Shown here one piece after another: positions 21,131 to 31,384 of a stretch of DNA of 48,440 bases (the stretch's first letter is position 1; the number at the start of each line of letters is the position of its first letter). Source of the stretch: Aeromicrobium sp. (GTDB taxonomy: Bacteria; Actinomycetota; Actinomycetes; Propionibacteriales; Nocardioidaceae); NCBI RefSeq assembly GCF_014378035.1, contig NZ_JACMOM010000372.1, positions 1 to 48,440 of the forward strand, given 5' to 3'. The translations under genes and the position numbers were made by a program. Under the pieces are notes generated by a model. It saw only the letters and a program-made list of their open reading frames with translations. It was not told the origin of the DNA and ran no database searches.

Positions 21131-22108
21131 GTGAGTCAGATCGTCGTCTTCTCCGGAAGCGCGCACCGACCCCTGGCCGAGCAGATTTGTTCGGAGCTTG
21201 GCCAGCCGCTCTCGGCCTCTGACACGATCCGCTTCAGCAACGACTGCCTCCAGGTGCAGCTGCTCGCGAACTGCCGCAAGAAGGACGTCTACATCATCCA
21301 ACCGCTGGTCCCGCCGACGCAGGACCACCTCATGGAGCTGCTCCTGATGATCGACGCGGCCCGGGGTGCTTCCGCCGAGTCGGTCACCGCGGTGATACCG
21401 CACTACGCGTACGCGCGCTCCGACAAGAAGGACGCCTCGCGCATCTCGATCGGCGGACGACTCGTGGCCGACATGCTCACGACAGCCGGCGCCGACCGGG
21501 TCGTCACGATGACTCTGCACGCCCCACAGGTGCACGGCTTCTTCAGCGTCCCGGTCGACCACCTCACCGCGATCGGCGAGCTGGCCGACTACTACCGGGG
21601 TCGCGACCTCTCCAACACCGTCGTCGTCTCGCCCGATCTCGGCAACGCCAAGACGGCCTCCTTGTTCGCCCGTCTGCTCGGGTTGCCGGTCGCGGCAGGC
21701 TCGAAGCAGCGCCAGGCGGACGACAAGGTCGTCATCGACGCCATCGTCGGTGACGTGGCGGGCCGCACGGCGATCGTCCTCGACGACGAGATCGCCACGG
21801 GCGGCTCGATCGTCGAGCTGATGAACAAGCTCGCCGAGGAAGGATGCACCGAGGCGTCGGTAGCCTGCACCCACGGGCTGTTCACGGGCAAGGCCGTCGA
21901 GCGTCTGCGCAACCACCCCTCGATCACCGAGGTCGTCACGACCGACACGGTCCCGCCGCCGGCCGACTGGCCGGAGCTGCAGGTCCGTTCGGTTGCCAGG
22001 CTGTTCGCCGAGGCCATCGCCCGCATCCACGCAGGTGAGTCGGTGTCATCACTCTTCGACGGGGTGGACCCGGCTCACGCACCACCGCAGCCCAAGCTTC
22101 CGCTCTGA
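21131..22108 (+). CDS. Ribose-phosphate pyrophosphokinase (divergent paralog)
   Basis: FSGSAHRPLAEQI, DVYIIQPLVPPTQDHLMELLLMIDAAR, TLHAPQVHGFFSVPVD; altered PRPP loop LDDEIATGGS. Confidence 0.88.
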   Translation: MSQIVVFSGSAHRPLAEQICSELGQPLSASDTIRFSNDCLQVQLLANCRKKDVYIIQPLVPPTQDHLMELLLMIDAARGASAESVTAVIPHYAYARSDKKDASRISIGGRLVADMLTTAGADRVVTMTLHAPQVHGFFSVPVDHLTAIGELADYYRGRDLSNTVVVSPDLGNAKTASLFARLLGLPVAAGSKQRQADDKVVIDAIVGDVAGRTAIVLDDEIATGGSIVELMNKLAEEGCTEASVACTHGLFTGKAVERLRNHPSITEVVTTDTVPPPADWPELQVRSVARLFAEAIARIHAGESVSSLFDGVDPAHAPPQPKLPL

Positions 22109-22200
22109 AACGCCTACCGGTCGGACTGCAAGGTGGCTCACATGTGATCTGCGGCCCGTTCACTTTGCCGTAACACTCCGCCCGCGTAGGCTTTTCCGTT

Positions 22201-23025
22201 GTGACTGACGCTCCCATCGGCATCTTCGACTCCGGCTTCGGCGGCTTGACCGTCGCCCGAGCCGTTCTCGACCAGCTGCCGCACGAGCCAGTGCTCTACC
22301 TGGGTGACACCGCCCGACAGCCGTACGGCCCCCGACCGATCTCGCAGGTCCGCGAATTCGCGCTCGAGTGCCTCGACCACCTGGTGGCCCAGGGGGTCAA
22401 GGTTCTCGTCATTGCCTGCAACTCCGCCAGCGCGGCCGTCCTGCGTGACGCCCGCGAGCGCTATGACGTGCCCGTCGTCGAAGTCATCGTGCCCGCCACC
22501 CGTCGCGCCGTCAGCGCCACCCGCAACGGCTCGATCGGCGTCATCTGCACCGAGGCGACCGCCACGTCCCGTGCCTACGACGATGCCTTCGCTGCCAATC
22601 CCGGCATCACTCTGCACACGCAGGCATGCCCCCGACTCGTCGAGTTCGTCGAGACGGGCGTCACCAGCGGGCCCGAGCTGATCGCGGCGGCACAGGGCTA
22701 CCTGCAACCCCTCATCGATCTCGAAATCGACACGCTCGTGCTCGGCTGCACGCACTACCCGCTCCTCACCGGTGTGCTGTCCTACGTCATGGGCGACGGT
22801 GTCACGCTCGTCTCGAGTGCCGAGGAGACCGCCAAGGATGTCTACGCGTTGCTCGTCCGTGAGGGCCTCGAGCGCGACAGGTCGCTGCCCGAGCCACACC
22901 ACCGCTTCCTCACGACGGGCAGCCCCGAGGAGTTCCGCGATCTCGGCCGTCGGTTCCTGGGCCCCGAGATCGAGTCCGTCGATCGGCTTCTCACCACCGC
23001 ACGGGTTGCACGGGTGACCACATGA
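22201..23025 (+). CDS. murI: Glutamate racemase
   Basis: [23 protein letters not shown] and GCTHYPLL catalytic cysteine motifs. Confidence 0.96.
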   Translation: MTDAPIGIFDSGFGGLTVARAVLDQLPHEPVLYLGDTARQPYGPRPISQVREFALECLDHLVAQGVKVLVIACNSASAAVLRDARERYDVPVVEVIVPATRRAVSATRNGSIGVICTEATATSRAYDDAFAANPGITLHTQACPRLVEFVETGVTSGPELIAAAQGYLQPLIDLEIDTLVLGCTHYPLLTGVLSYVMGDGVTLVSSAEETAKDVYALLVREGLERDRSLPEPHHRFLTTGSPEEFRDLGRRFLGPEIESVDRLLTTARVARVTT

Positions 23026-23792
23026 GCATCAAGCTCACCGTCATCGGGTGTGCTGGCTCGTTCCCAGGTCCCGATTCCCCGGCCAGCTGCTACCTGCTCG
23101 AAGCGCCGTTCGAGGGACGCACCTACCGTCTCCTCCTCGACCTCGGCTCGGGTGCCTTCGGTCCGCTTCAGCGCCACTGCGACGTGAGCGACATCGACGC
23201 CGTCGCGCTCTCGCACCTACATGCCGACCACTGCTTCGACATGTCGGCGTTCTACGTCGTCAGCAAGTACAACCCTGACGGGCCCCTCGATCGCATCCCT
23301 GTGCTCGCCCCCGAGGGCGCCGACACGTTCCTCGCGTCGGCCTACGGCATCGAGGAGCCCTGCGGCATGAACGAACAGTTCGCGTTCGAGCCGTGGCTCG
23401 ACGGCAGGCAGTCTGTCGTCGGACCCTTCACCGTGCTGGCGGTACGGGTCGACCACCCGGTGCCGGCCTATGCGATCAGGATCTCGACCCCGGAAGGTTC
23501 GTTGGTCTACTCCGGCGACACAGGGCCGACCGAGGCACTCGCCGACCTCGCCGCGGGGGCCGACCTGTTCCTGTGCGAGGCCTCGTTCCTCGAGGACGCG
23601 ATCAACCCACCCAACCTGCACCTGACAGGTGCGGAGGCCGGCGACTACGCCACGCGCGGTGGTGTCGGCAGGCTCCTCGTCACTCACATACCGGCCTGGA
23701 CCGACCGCGCCATGGTCGAGGCCGACGTCAAGAGCACATGGGACGGGCCCTACGAGCTGGTGACCGCAGGATCGACCTACACGGTCGGCTAG
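23022..23792 (+). CDS. MBL-fold metallohydrolase, Rv1339-like (atypical class II cyclic nucleotide phosphodiesterase candidate)
   Basis: [17 protein letters not shown] metal motif; [15 protein letters not shown]; murI-MBL-rph-rdgB synteny as in M. tuberculosis. Confidence 0.85.
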   Translation: MSIKLTVIGCAGSFPGPDSPASCYLLEAPFEGRTYRLLLDLGSGAFGPLQRHCDVSDIDAVALSHLHADHCFDMSAFYVVSKYNPDGPLDRIPVLAPEGADTFLASAYGIEEPCGMNEQFAFEPWLDGRQSVVGPFTVLAVRVDHPVPAYAIRISTPEGSLVYSGDTGPTEALADLAAGADLFLCEASFLEDAINPPNLHLTGAEAGDYATRGGVGRLLVTHIPAWTDRAMVEADVKSTWDGPYELVTAGSTYTVG

Positions 23793-23806
23793 ATAGGCTC
23801 GCGGGC

Positions 23807-24526
23807 ATGACCCGCGAAGACGGCCGTAGTGCCGACCAGCTCCGACCTGTCACGATCACCCGCAACTGGCTCGACCATGCGCAGGGTTCCTGCCTGATCG
23901 AGTTCGGCAAGACCAAGGTCCTCTGCGCCGCGAGCGCCAGCGAGGGTGTGCCCCGGTGGCGCAAGGGCTCGGGCCTCGGCTGGTTGACGGCCGAGTACGC
24001 GATGCTGCCGCAGGCCACCCACGACCGCTCGGCACGGGAGTCCGTCAAGGGCCGCATCGGCGGACGCACGCACGAGATCTCGCGCCTGGTCGGCAGGTCG
24101 CTGCGCGCCGCGATTGACTACAAGGCGCTGGGCGAGAACACGATCACGATCGACTGCGACGTGCTGCAGGCCGACGGCGGCACCCGTACGGCTGCGATCA
24201 CCGGCGCCTACATCGCCTTGGCGGACGCCGTCGAGCACCTGCGTTCCAAGGGTGCGTTGGTGGGTGAACCCCTCGTCGAGTCAGTCGCGGCCATCAGCGT
24301 CGGCATCATCGACGGAGTGCCGCTGCTCGACCTCCCGTACGTCGAGGACGTCCGGGCCGAGACCGACATGAACGTCGTGATGACGGGCTCCGGCAAGTTC
24401 ATCGAGGTGCAGGGCACCGCCGAGGGCGTGCCGTTCGACAAGACCGAGCTTGACGCCCTGCTCGAGCTGGCCGGCAAGGGCTGCACCGACCTGACGCGTA
24501 TGCAGAACGAAGCACTCGGTAGGTGA
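23807..24526 (+). CDS. rph: Ribonuclease PH
   Basis: [52 protein letters not shown]. Confidence 0.97.
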   Translation: MTREDGRSADQLRPVTITRNWLDHAQGSCLIEFGKTKVLCAASASEGVPRWRKGSGLGWLTAEYAMLPQATHDRSARESVKGRIGGRTHEISRLVGRSLRAAIDYKALGENTITIDCDVLQADGGTRTAAITGAYIALADAVEHLRSKGALVGEPLVESVAAISVGIIDGVPLLDLPYVEDVRAETDMNVVMTGSGKFIEVQGTAEGVPFDKTELDALLELAGKGCTDLTRMQNEALGR

Positions 24527-24537
24527 GAGAGGTGCCG

Positions 24538-25152
24538 ATGAGGGTCGTCCTGGCCACCAACAACGCGAAGAAGCTCGCCGAGCTGCGCCGCATCCTCACC
24601 CCACTGGTGCCCACGATCGAGGTGCTCGGCCTTGCCGACGTCCCCACTTACGACGAGCCGGCGGAGACAGAACCGACGTTCGAGGGCAATGCACTGATCA
24701 AGGCGCGGGCATGTCTCGCTGCGACAGGTCTTCCATCGCTCGCTGACGACTCTGGGCTGTGCGTCGATGCCCTGAACGGCATGCCGGGGGTGTTGTCGGC
24801 CCGGTGGTCCGGGGTGGCCAAGGACGCCGGCGGTGACGCCGCCAACAATGCGTTGCTGCTGAACCAGCTGTCGGAGGTGCCCGAGCACCGACGCACGGCG
24901 CAGTTCCGGTGTGCGGTGGCCTTTTGCACGCCCGACGGAATCGAGGTCGGCGAGGTCGGTGAGATGGCGGGGCGCGTGCTGAGCAGCGAGCAGGGTGCTG
25001 GTGGGTTCGGTTACGACCCGCTGTTCGCCGCCGACGGCTACGACATCTCGACCGCCGAGCTTGCGCCGAAGGAGAAGGACCGCATCAGCCACCGTGGCAA
25101 GGCCCTGACGGCGATCGCACCCACCGTGGTCGATGCTCTCGCCAAGCTGTGA
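24538..25152 (+). CDS. rdgB: XTP/dITP diphosphatase (RdgB/HAM1)
   Basis: RVVLATNNAKKLAELRRIL, LADDSGLCVDALNGMPGVLSARW, GFGYDPLF. Confidence 0.96.
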   Translation: MRVVLATNNAKKLAELRRILTPLVPTIEVLGLADVPTYDEPAETEPTFEGNALIKARACLAATGLPSLADDSGLCVDALNGMPGVLSARWSGVAKDAGGDAANNALLLNQLSEVPEHRRTAQFRCAVAFCTPDGIEVGEVGEMAGRVLSSEQGAGGFGYDPLFAADGYDISTAELAPKEKDRISHRGKALTAIAPTVVDALAKL

Positions 25153-25158
25153 TGTCGC

Positions 25159-25869
25159 CTAGTCGATCGAGCGGATGACCCGGTCGGCGATGGCCACGCT
25201 GCCGGCTCGGTTGGGGTGCACCCCGTCCAGGACACGAGCAGTGGTGAGCGTGCCGCGAGTGTCGATGAACTGGAGCCCGTGTCGCGTTGCCGCATCCTTG
25301 ATGATCATGGTGATCCGCAGCCCGTCGATCTGGTCGAGTGGACCCCACGGAGGTCCCATCACGATGATGCGGGTCGACGAGGGCAGGAAGGTCTGCAGCA
25401 CGTCGAGGTAGCGGTTGACGGCGCGGTCGATCATGATGTCGGGCGCCTCTACGTATCGTCCGCGTCGGCAGAACGACCAGTCGTTGCGTCCCGCCTCGAT
25501 GATCAGCATGGAGGGTGGGGGACCGGTGAACGCCGCGTCCCGGTCGATCAACCGGTCGCCGCTGCATGGTCCTGCGGGGCCATGCCCGGAGCGGAGGTAG
25601 CCCGAGCCCGACTGGGCGTACGTCGTGACGTGTGCGCCGAACCGGCGGCCGACGATGCTCCACCAGCCCTGCCTCAGGTCGCCCGGTGTGTCGTTGTAGC
25701 GCGCCGTGATGGAGTCGCCCACGACCACGATGCCCAGCGGAGCGAGCGCCGAGACGCTGGCCTGCTCACCACCCTGCGCACCCTGCCATGCGATGAACGG
25801 CGCGATGATCACCGCGAGGACGAACGAGACAACAATCGTGGGGCGAACGGCCGTTCTGGGCATGGTCAT
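25159..25869 (-). CDS. SGNH/GDSL hydrolase, membrane-anchored or secreted
   Basis: VVVGDSITARY, EAGRNDWSFC, DGVHPNRAG; N-terminal hydrophobic segment. Confidence 0.88.
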   Translation of the reverse strand: MTMPRTAVRPTIVVSFVLAVIIAPFIAWQGAQGGEQASVSALAPLGIVVVGDSITARYNDTPGDLRQGWWSIVGRRFGAHVTTYAQSGSGYLRSGHGPAGPCSGDRLIDRDAAFTGPPPSMLIIEAGRNDWSFCRRGRYVEAPDIMIDRAVNRYLDVLQTFLPSSTRIIVMGPPWGPLDQIDGLRITMIIKDAATRHGLQFIDTRGTLTTARVLDGVHPNRAGSVAIADRVIRSID

Positions 25870-26016
25870 GGTGCGTTTTTCTTCCTCACTCGCGAGGCCA
25901 ACTGTAGGCCGACTTCACCGCGAACAATGCCCAAACGCGTCAAGTCAACACAATCGTCATCAGCGCGTCGCAGAAGCCACCGGTGCACTGGTCGTGCGGC
26001 GGTGTCTGGTTGCCCC

Positions 26017-26487
26017 TCAGCCGCCTTCGGGCATCGCGAAATCGTGCTGCCGCCACGCTTCGAACACGGCGACAGAAGCCGTGTTGGCGAGGTTCATCGA
26101 GCGTCGGCCCGGCAGCATCGGCAGCCGTACGCGCGCGGTGACCCGGGGATCGGCAAGCACCTCGGGGGGCAGCCCGGTCGGTTCGGCGCCGAAGAGCAGG
26201 ACGTCGCCCGGCTCGTACGCCACATCGGTGTACCGCTGCTCACCGCGCGCCGTGAACGCGTAGACGTGGGCTGGCAGCAGCGCATCCATCGCGGCATCGA
26301 GGTCGGCGTGGACCGTCATCACGGCGAGGTCGTGGTAGTCGAGCCCCGCGCGGCGAAGCTTGGACTCCTCGAGGTCGAAACCGAGGGGCTCGACGAGATG
26401 CAGCTCGGCACCGGTGACGGCCGCCAGCCGGATCGCGGCGCCGGTGTTGCCGGCGATGCGTGGCTCGTGGAAGAGGATTCGGAACAT
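26017..26487 (-). CDS. trmL: tRNA (cytidine(34)-2'-O)-methyltransferase TrmL (SPOUT)
   Basis: FRILFHEPRIAGNTGAAIRLAAVTGAELHLVEPLGF; LLFGAEPTGLP; LPMLPGRRSMNLANTASVAVFEAWRQ. Confidence 0.94.
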   Translation of the reverse strand: MFRILFHEPRIAGNTGAAIRLAAVTGAELHLVEPLGFDLEESKLRRAGLDYHDLAVMTVHADLDAAMDALLPAHVYAFTARGEQRYTDVAYEPGDVLLFGAEPTGLPPEVLADPRVTARVRLPMLPGRRSMNLANTASVAVFEAWRQHDFAMPEGG

Positions 26488-27665
26488 CAGCCCACCCGAT
26501 CTGTGCGCCAGTCGAGCACGAAGTGAACCAGGAGCCCGGCGATGATTGCCCAGAATGCCGAGCCGACCCCGAACGCGGTGATGCCGGACGCAGCGACAAG
26601 AAACGTGATCACTGCCGCCTCTCGCCCACCTCGGTGCGCCACGGCGCCTTCGAGCGCGTTGGCGAGGGTCCCCAGGAGTGCCAGCCCGGCGACGGTCGCG
26701 ATGACACCGGCCGGAGCAACCGTCACCAGTGCGGCGAGTGCGGACGACGCAGCCGCCAGCAGCACGTAGGTCGATGCCGCAGACTGGGACGCTATCCAGC
26801 GGCGACTCCTGTCGGCCCCGGCATCGGGACCCGCGGCGAGGGCCGCGCTGATCGCTGCGAGGTTGACCGAGTGTGCGCCCGCCGAGGCGCCGACGATCGT
26901 CGCGACACCTGCGGTGGCCATCGAGGCGCGCCAGGGGACGTCGTAGCCGAACGACTTCATGATCGCCACCCCCGGGACGTTCTGCGACGCCACCGTGACG
27001 ATGTAGAGCGGCAGCGCGATGCCGACCACGGCGGCCCACGTCCACGTGGGGGAGGTGAGAGACAGATGCGGGGCGAGCGCCGAGGCGGCGACACCCGTGC
27101 CCGTGTGCACCATCTCGACCCCGATCACGACCCCGGCGGTCACGAAGGCGGCCGGCACGGCCCACCGAGGAGCGAGCCTGACGCCCACGAGCCACACGAG
27201 CACGATCGGGATGATGGCACCGGGACTTCTGACCAGGCTCGTGACGGGTGCGTAGCACAGCTCGAGCACCACCCCGGCGAGCATGGCCTGCGCGATCGGG
27301 GCAGGGATACACGCAATGAGCAGCCCGAGCGCTGGCCACAGGCCCGTGACGAGGTAGGCGACACCGACGATGACGAAGGCGCCCACGGCTGCCGACCAAC
27401 CGCCGTCGACGGGTTGCGTCCCGGCGAGCAGGGCGACGCCCGGAGTCGACCAGACGAGGACGAGCGGCATGCGGTAGCGACGACTGAGCCAGATCATGCC
27501 GACGGCCTGGGTGAGGCACAGCGCGAGCAGTCCGGAGGCTGCCTGCTGCGGCGTCGCCCCCACGGCGGTCAGGCCTGTGAGGACCACCGCGAACGAGCTG
27601 GTGTAACCCACGAGGGCGGCGATGATGCCGGCACTGACAGGTTGCTGGACGTCCGCGCGGTTCAT
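26487..27665 (-). CDS. benE: BenE family (benzoate/H+ symporter-like) transporter
   Basis: Multi-TM protein; SAGIIAALVGYTSSFAVVLTGLTAVGATPQQAASGLLALCLTQAVGMIWLSRRYRMPLVLVWSTPGVALLAG. Confidence 0.9.
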   Translation of the reverse strand: MNRADVQQPVSAGIIAALVGYTSSFAVVLTGLTAVGATPQQAASGLLALCLTQAVGMIWLSRRYRMPLVLVWSTPGVALLAGTQPVDGGWSAAVGAFVIVGVAYLVTGLWPALGLLIACIPAPIAQAMLAGVVLELCYAPVTSLVRSPGAIIPIVLVWLVGVRLAPRWAVPAAFVTAGVVIGVEMVHTGTGVAASALAPHLSLTSPTWTWAAVVGIALPLYIVTVASQNVPGVAIMKSFGYDVPWRASMATAGVATIVGASAGAHSVNLAAISAALAAGPDAGADRSRRWIASQSAASTYVLLAAASSALAALVTVAPAGVIATVAGLALLGTLANALEGAVAHRGGREAAVITFLVAASGITAFGVGSAFWAIIAGLLVHFVLDWRTDRVG

Positions 27666-27742
27666 GTGCGCACCGGCAGAAGTCCGTGGCGCTCCATGGA
27701 CATGAACCCTAGACGTCCGGCCGCCCCCTACAATCACCGGTT

Positions 27743-28168
27743 ATGCCCACTCCTCAGCGCGTCCACGTCACCCACACGTTCACGTCCGACCCGGCCACCG
27801 TCTTCGAGAAGCTGTCTGAGCACGAGAACCTCGGTCCGGTCTTCGGGGCGAAGATCACCCGGGTGCGCGACGGCGACACCTCTCGCAACGGGGTCGGTTC
27901 GACCCGCCGCCTCAAGATCGGTCCGCTGCCGGGGTTCGACGAGACCACCACGACCGCCGAGCCGAACACCCTGATCGAGTACAAGATCACGAGGGGCGGT
28001 CCGCTCAAGGGCCACTGGGGCGTGCAGAGGCTCAGCCCGACGGCCGACGGCGGCACGTTGCTCGACTACACGATCGGCTTCGACGCACCGGTGCCCGGCA
28101 TGGCGGCACTCGTCGGCAAGATCCTGACCGGGGCCATCTCGAAGGGCCTGCCCAAGCTCGCCGACTGA
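27743..28168 (+). CDS. SRPBCC family protein
   Basis: HVTHTFTSDPATVFEKLSEHENLGPVFG...GTLLDYTIGFDAPVPGMAALVGKI. Confidence 0.8.
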   Translation: MPTPQRVHVTHTFTSDPATVFEKLSEHENLGPVFGAKITRVRDGDTSRNGVGSTRRLKIGPLPGFDETTTTAEPNTLIEYKITRGGPLKGHWGVQRLSPTADGGTLLDYTIGFDAPVPGMAALVGKILTGAISKGLPKLAD

Positions 28169-28263
28169 GCCCGCGCGGGGCCGTCGAGATCGTTTGAGGC
28201 GGCGGTCGCAGGGGTAACTCACGGGACAATCGACCAGGCGCGCTGGTCGCTCGGGAGGGACCC

Positions 28264-29244
28264 ATGACGACGCATGCCGAGCCGGTGAGCAGCCTGACCG
28301 CGAACCCCGCGACGATCACCGTCGACGATCTGGTGTCTGCCGTCCACGGCGCCCTGCCACACCCAGGCGACGGGTCGACCGCCGCGCGATGGCGCGCTCT
28401 CGCCGCGGTCGCGCGCGCTGATCTCCCCTTGGCCAAGCTGGTCGAGCCGCACCACGACGCCGCAGCGATATTGCGTGACCTCGACGGCCCGCCGCAGGCC
28501 GTCGGGGACGTCTGGGGGGTGTGGGCAGCGGAGCCGCCGTTCGCGAGGCTCACCGCCGACCAGACGGGCGACGGATGGTTCCTCTCCGGCCGCAAGGCGT
28601 TCTGCTCGGGTGCTTCGCTGGTCACGCACGCCCTCGCCACCGCCGACGCGGGAAGGGGGTCGCGACTGTTCGCGATCGACATGCGCCACCACCAGGTCTC
28701 GGCAGACATGTCCGCTCCGGCGTGGAGCGGACACGGCATGCACCGCGCGGACACCGGGACCCTGCTGCTCGAAGGGGTGCCCGCCACACCCGTCGGACAG
28801 GTCGGCGGGTACGTCTCGCGGGCAGGCTTCTGGCATGGTGCCATCGGCATCGCCGCATCCTGGTGGGGTGGCGCGCAAGGCGTTGCCGACACGCTGGAGG
28901 GTGCGCGGGAACGCCTCGACAAGCACGGCCTCGCCCACCTCGGTGCAGTGCGGGCCGACCTCGACAACCTCGGGGCGGTCATCGCTCAGTCGGCGGCGCA
29001 GATCGACGAGGGCGAAGCCTCGGACGTCGCGGATGCCGAGCGACTCGCCCTGTCGACCCGCAGCCTCGCCGCGGACGTGGTCGACCGTGTCATCGCGCGT
29101 GTCGGCCGAGCGCTCGGCCCCGGGCCGCTTGCCTTCGACCAGCACCACGCCGACCACGTGGCGGATCTGCAGGTCTTCGTCCGTCAGCACCACGCCGAGC
29201 GTGACCTCGAGCGGCTCGGCGCATGGGTCCCGAGCCGTGTCTGA
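28264..29244 (+). CDS. Short acyl-CoA dehydrogenase-like protein
   Basis: ADQTGDGWFLSGRKAFCSGASLVTHALATA is ACAD-like; 326 aa; first gene of a coupled four-gene set. Confidence 0.75.
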   Translation: MTTHAEPVSSLTANPATITVDDLVSAVHGALPHPGDGSTAARWRALAAVARADLPLAKLVEPHHDAAAILRDLDGPPQAVGDVWGVWAAEPPFARLTADQTGDGWFLSGRKAFCSGASLVTHALATADAGRGSRLFAIDMRHHQVSADMSAPAWSGHGMHRADTGTLLLEGVPATPVGQVGGYVSRAGFWHGAIGIAASWWGGAQGVADTLEGARERLDKHGLAHLGAVRADLDNLGAVIAQSAAQIDEGEASDVADAERLALSTRSLAADVVDRVIARVGRALGPGPLAFDQHHADHVADLQVFVRQHHAERDLERLGAWVPSRV

Positions 29245-29932
29245 GTCCTGGCGGGAGCATCTCGCGGACTCAGCTCCGGAGCCGGTCGATGACCCCGGCG
29301 GACCTGTGCTGGTGGTGTCGGCGCACCCCGACGACGAGGTGCTGGCCATCGGGGCATGGCTCTCGTCGCAGCGAGATCGGGACCTGACCTTCGTGACCGT
29401 GACCGACGGCGAGGCGTCGCACCCCGACAGCCCGACGATGACCGCCGACGACCTCCGCTCGGCCAGGCCTGCCGAGCTCACCGACGCACTGCATCTGCTC
29501 GGGATCGAGTCACCCGTCATCCATCGCCTCGGTATCTCCGACGGCGAGATCTCGTCCGAGCGGGAGACGCTGCTACTGGCCTTGCGGCCGTTCGTCGCCG
29601 CGGCGGGCCTGGTGCTCGGCCCGTACCGCCACGACGGGCACCCCGACCACGATGCTGTCGGCAGCGCGTTGGCCGAGCTCTGCGGGCGACACACGACGCT
29701 GTGGGAGTTCCCGATCTGGACCTGGGCGTGGACCGTGCCGGGTACCCACCCGGCGACCGGGTCGATGAGGTGCCTGCCCGGTTCCGACGACGACCGTGTC
29801 AGCAAGCGACGAGCCGTCGCGGCCTTCACGACGCAGGTTCGACCGTTGAGCGACGACCCTGCCGACCGTGCCGTGGTCGACGGCCCCCTGCTCGAGCATG
29901 CCGAGCACGCTCCCGAGGTCGTGCTGGCATGA
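29237..29932 (+). CDS. PIG-L family deacetylase
   Basis: VVSAHPDDEVLAIGAWL and HDGHPDHDAVG metal motifs; 8-nt overlap with upstream gene. Confidence 0.92.
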   Translation: MSESWREHLADSAPEPVDDPGGPVLVVSAHPDDEVLAIGAWLSSQRDRDLTFVTVTDGEASHPDSPTMTADDLRSARPAELTDALHLLGIESPVIHRLGISDGEISSERETLLLALRPFVAAAGLVLGPYRHDGHPDHDAVGSALAELCGRHTTLWEFPIWTWAWTVPGTHPATGSMRCLPGSDDDRVSKRRAVAAFTTQVRPLSDDPADRAVVDGPLLEHAEHAPEVVLA

Positions 29933-30495
29933 CGGACGCCCGCTACTTCGAGGACCTCTACGCGCAGTCGGACGATCCGTGGCATCTCGCGCAGCGCCCC
30001 TACGAACGTCGCAAGTACGAGCTCACGATGGCGAGCCTCCCGCACCAGCACTACCGCCGGGCGTTCGAGCCGGGATGCTCCATCGGGCTGCTCACCGAGA
30101 TGCTCAGCAAGCGCTGCGACGAAGTCGTGGCCACAGACCCGTTCGCGGCACCGCTGGCGGACGCGGCGTCCAGGTTGGCACCGCGGAACATCAACGTCGC
30201 GCAGGGACGCATCCCCGACGACTGGCCGGACGGCACGTTCGACCTGATCCTCCTGTCCGAGCTGCTCTACTACCTGTCGGCCGACGATCGTGGGTTTGCC
30301 CTCGACGCCGTCGAGTCGAGCCTCGACGCTGGCGGCCATCTGATGGCGGTCCACTGGCGGCACCCGTTCGACGAGGCGGAGTGCACCGGCGACGACGTCC
30401 ACGCCGAGATCGCCGCACGCGAGAGTCTCGAGCCGGTCGTGCGGCACGAGGAGACCGACTTCCTGCTGGAGGTGTTCCGCCGTGCCCAGGCGTGA
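29929..30495 (+). CDS. SAM-dependent methyltransferase, NodS-like
   Basis: YFEDLYAQSDDPWHLAQRPYERRKYELTMASLPHQHYRRAFEPGCSIGLLTEML...FDLILLSELLYYLS; 4-nt overlap. Confidence 0.87.
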   Translation: MTDARYFEDLYAQSDDPWHLAQRPYERRKYELTMASLPHQHYRRAFEPGCSIGLLTEMLSKRCDEVVATDPFAAPLADAASRLAPRNINVAQGRIPDDWPDGTFDLILLSELLYYLSADDRGFALDAVESSLDAGGHLMAVHWRHPFDEAECTGDDVHAEIAARESLEPVVRHEETDFLLEVFRRAQA

Positions 30496-31174
30496 GGTCG
30501 ACACGATCGTCGTGGTGATCCCCGCACACAACGAGGAGTCGAACATCGCCCGTGCCCTCGCCGGGGTGCGACGGGCCATCGTCCCCCTCGCCCGATCGGT
30601 CGACGTCGAGGTCGTCGTGGTCGTCAACGGCGGCATCGACCGGACAGCCGAGATCGTCCGGCAGGAGGGCGCCCACCTCCTCGTGTCTGACATCGCTGAT
30701 GTCGGCGCAGCCAGGAGCACGGGATGCCGGTGGGCGCTGCTGCGATTCGCCAGCCGCCTCGACCGGCTGTGGATCGCGACGACCGACGCCGACAGCCTCG
30801 TGCCCCGGCACTGGCTCGCCGAACATCTCGGGGCGGCAGAGGGCGGCGCGGACGTCGTGCTGGGCACCGTGGTGCTGGCCCCGCACGAGGCCCGCCGCCA
30901 CCGCGGCTGGGCCGAGACGTACGCGCAGGACGCAGCTCGCCGGCGTCACCACGGTCATGTGCACGGCGCGAACATGGGTATTCGTGCCCGCCGTTACCTC
31001 GAGGTTGGTGGCTTCCGTGCGATGGCCGCGCGCGAGGACGTCGATCTCGTCGAGCGGCTGCGCAGTGCGAGCGCACGGATCGCCTGGTTGAGTCACGTCC
31101 CGGTGCTCACGTCGGCCCGACACGACAACCGCGTGGTGGCCGGGGTGGGCAACGACCTTGCCGCCTCGATGTAG
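30482..31174 (+). CDS. Soluble GT2 family glycosyltransferase
   Basis: VVVIPAHNEESNIARAL, TTDADSLVPRHWL (DxD), AREDVDLVERL; no TM; 14-nt overlap. Confidence 0.9.
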   Translation: MPRREVDTIVVVIPAHNEESNIARALAGVRRAIVPLARSVDVEVVVVVNGGIDRTAEIVRQEGAHLLVSDIADVGAARSTGCRWALLRFASRLDRLWIATTDADSLVPRHWLAEHLGAAEGGADVVLGTVVLAPHEARRHRGWAETYAQDAARRRHHGHVHGANMGIRARRYLEVGGFRAMAAREDVDLVERLRSASARIAWLSHVPVLTSARHDNRVVAGVGNDLAASM

Positions 31175-31384
31175 GTCCAGCGCGAGCGGGGGTGACGCCG
31201 TGCGACGGCGTGGCGGTTGAGGGGCGGGGGCTCACCGGCGGGCAGTCGACGCGTCGACGAATGCGGGCACGACGCCCACGCAGTCCATCTACAGGTCGAG
31301 CGGCATGGGGGCTCCAGCGCCGTCACGACCATCACGGGTGAGCATTCCGATTGTCGCTCGGTCAGCGTCAGACCTCAGCAGAAG

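Noticed and set aside
26460-27974. 504-aa plus-strand ORF
   Set aside because: Antisense to the BenE transporter; RDG/HDR-rich shadow translation.
28219-30867. 882-aa ORF on the minus strand
   Set aside because: Fully antisense to four well-supported coupled genes; Arg/Ser-rich composition typical of GC-rich shadow ORFs.
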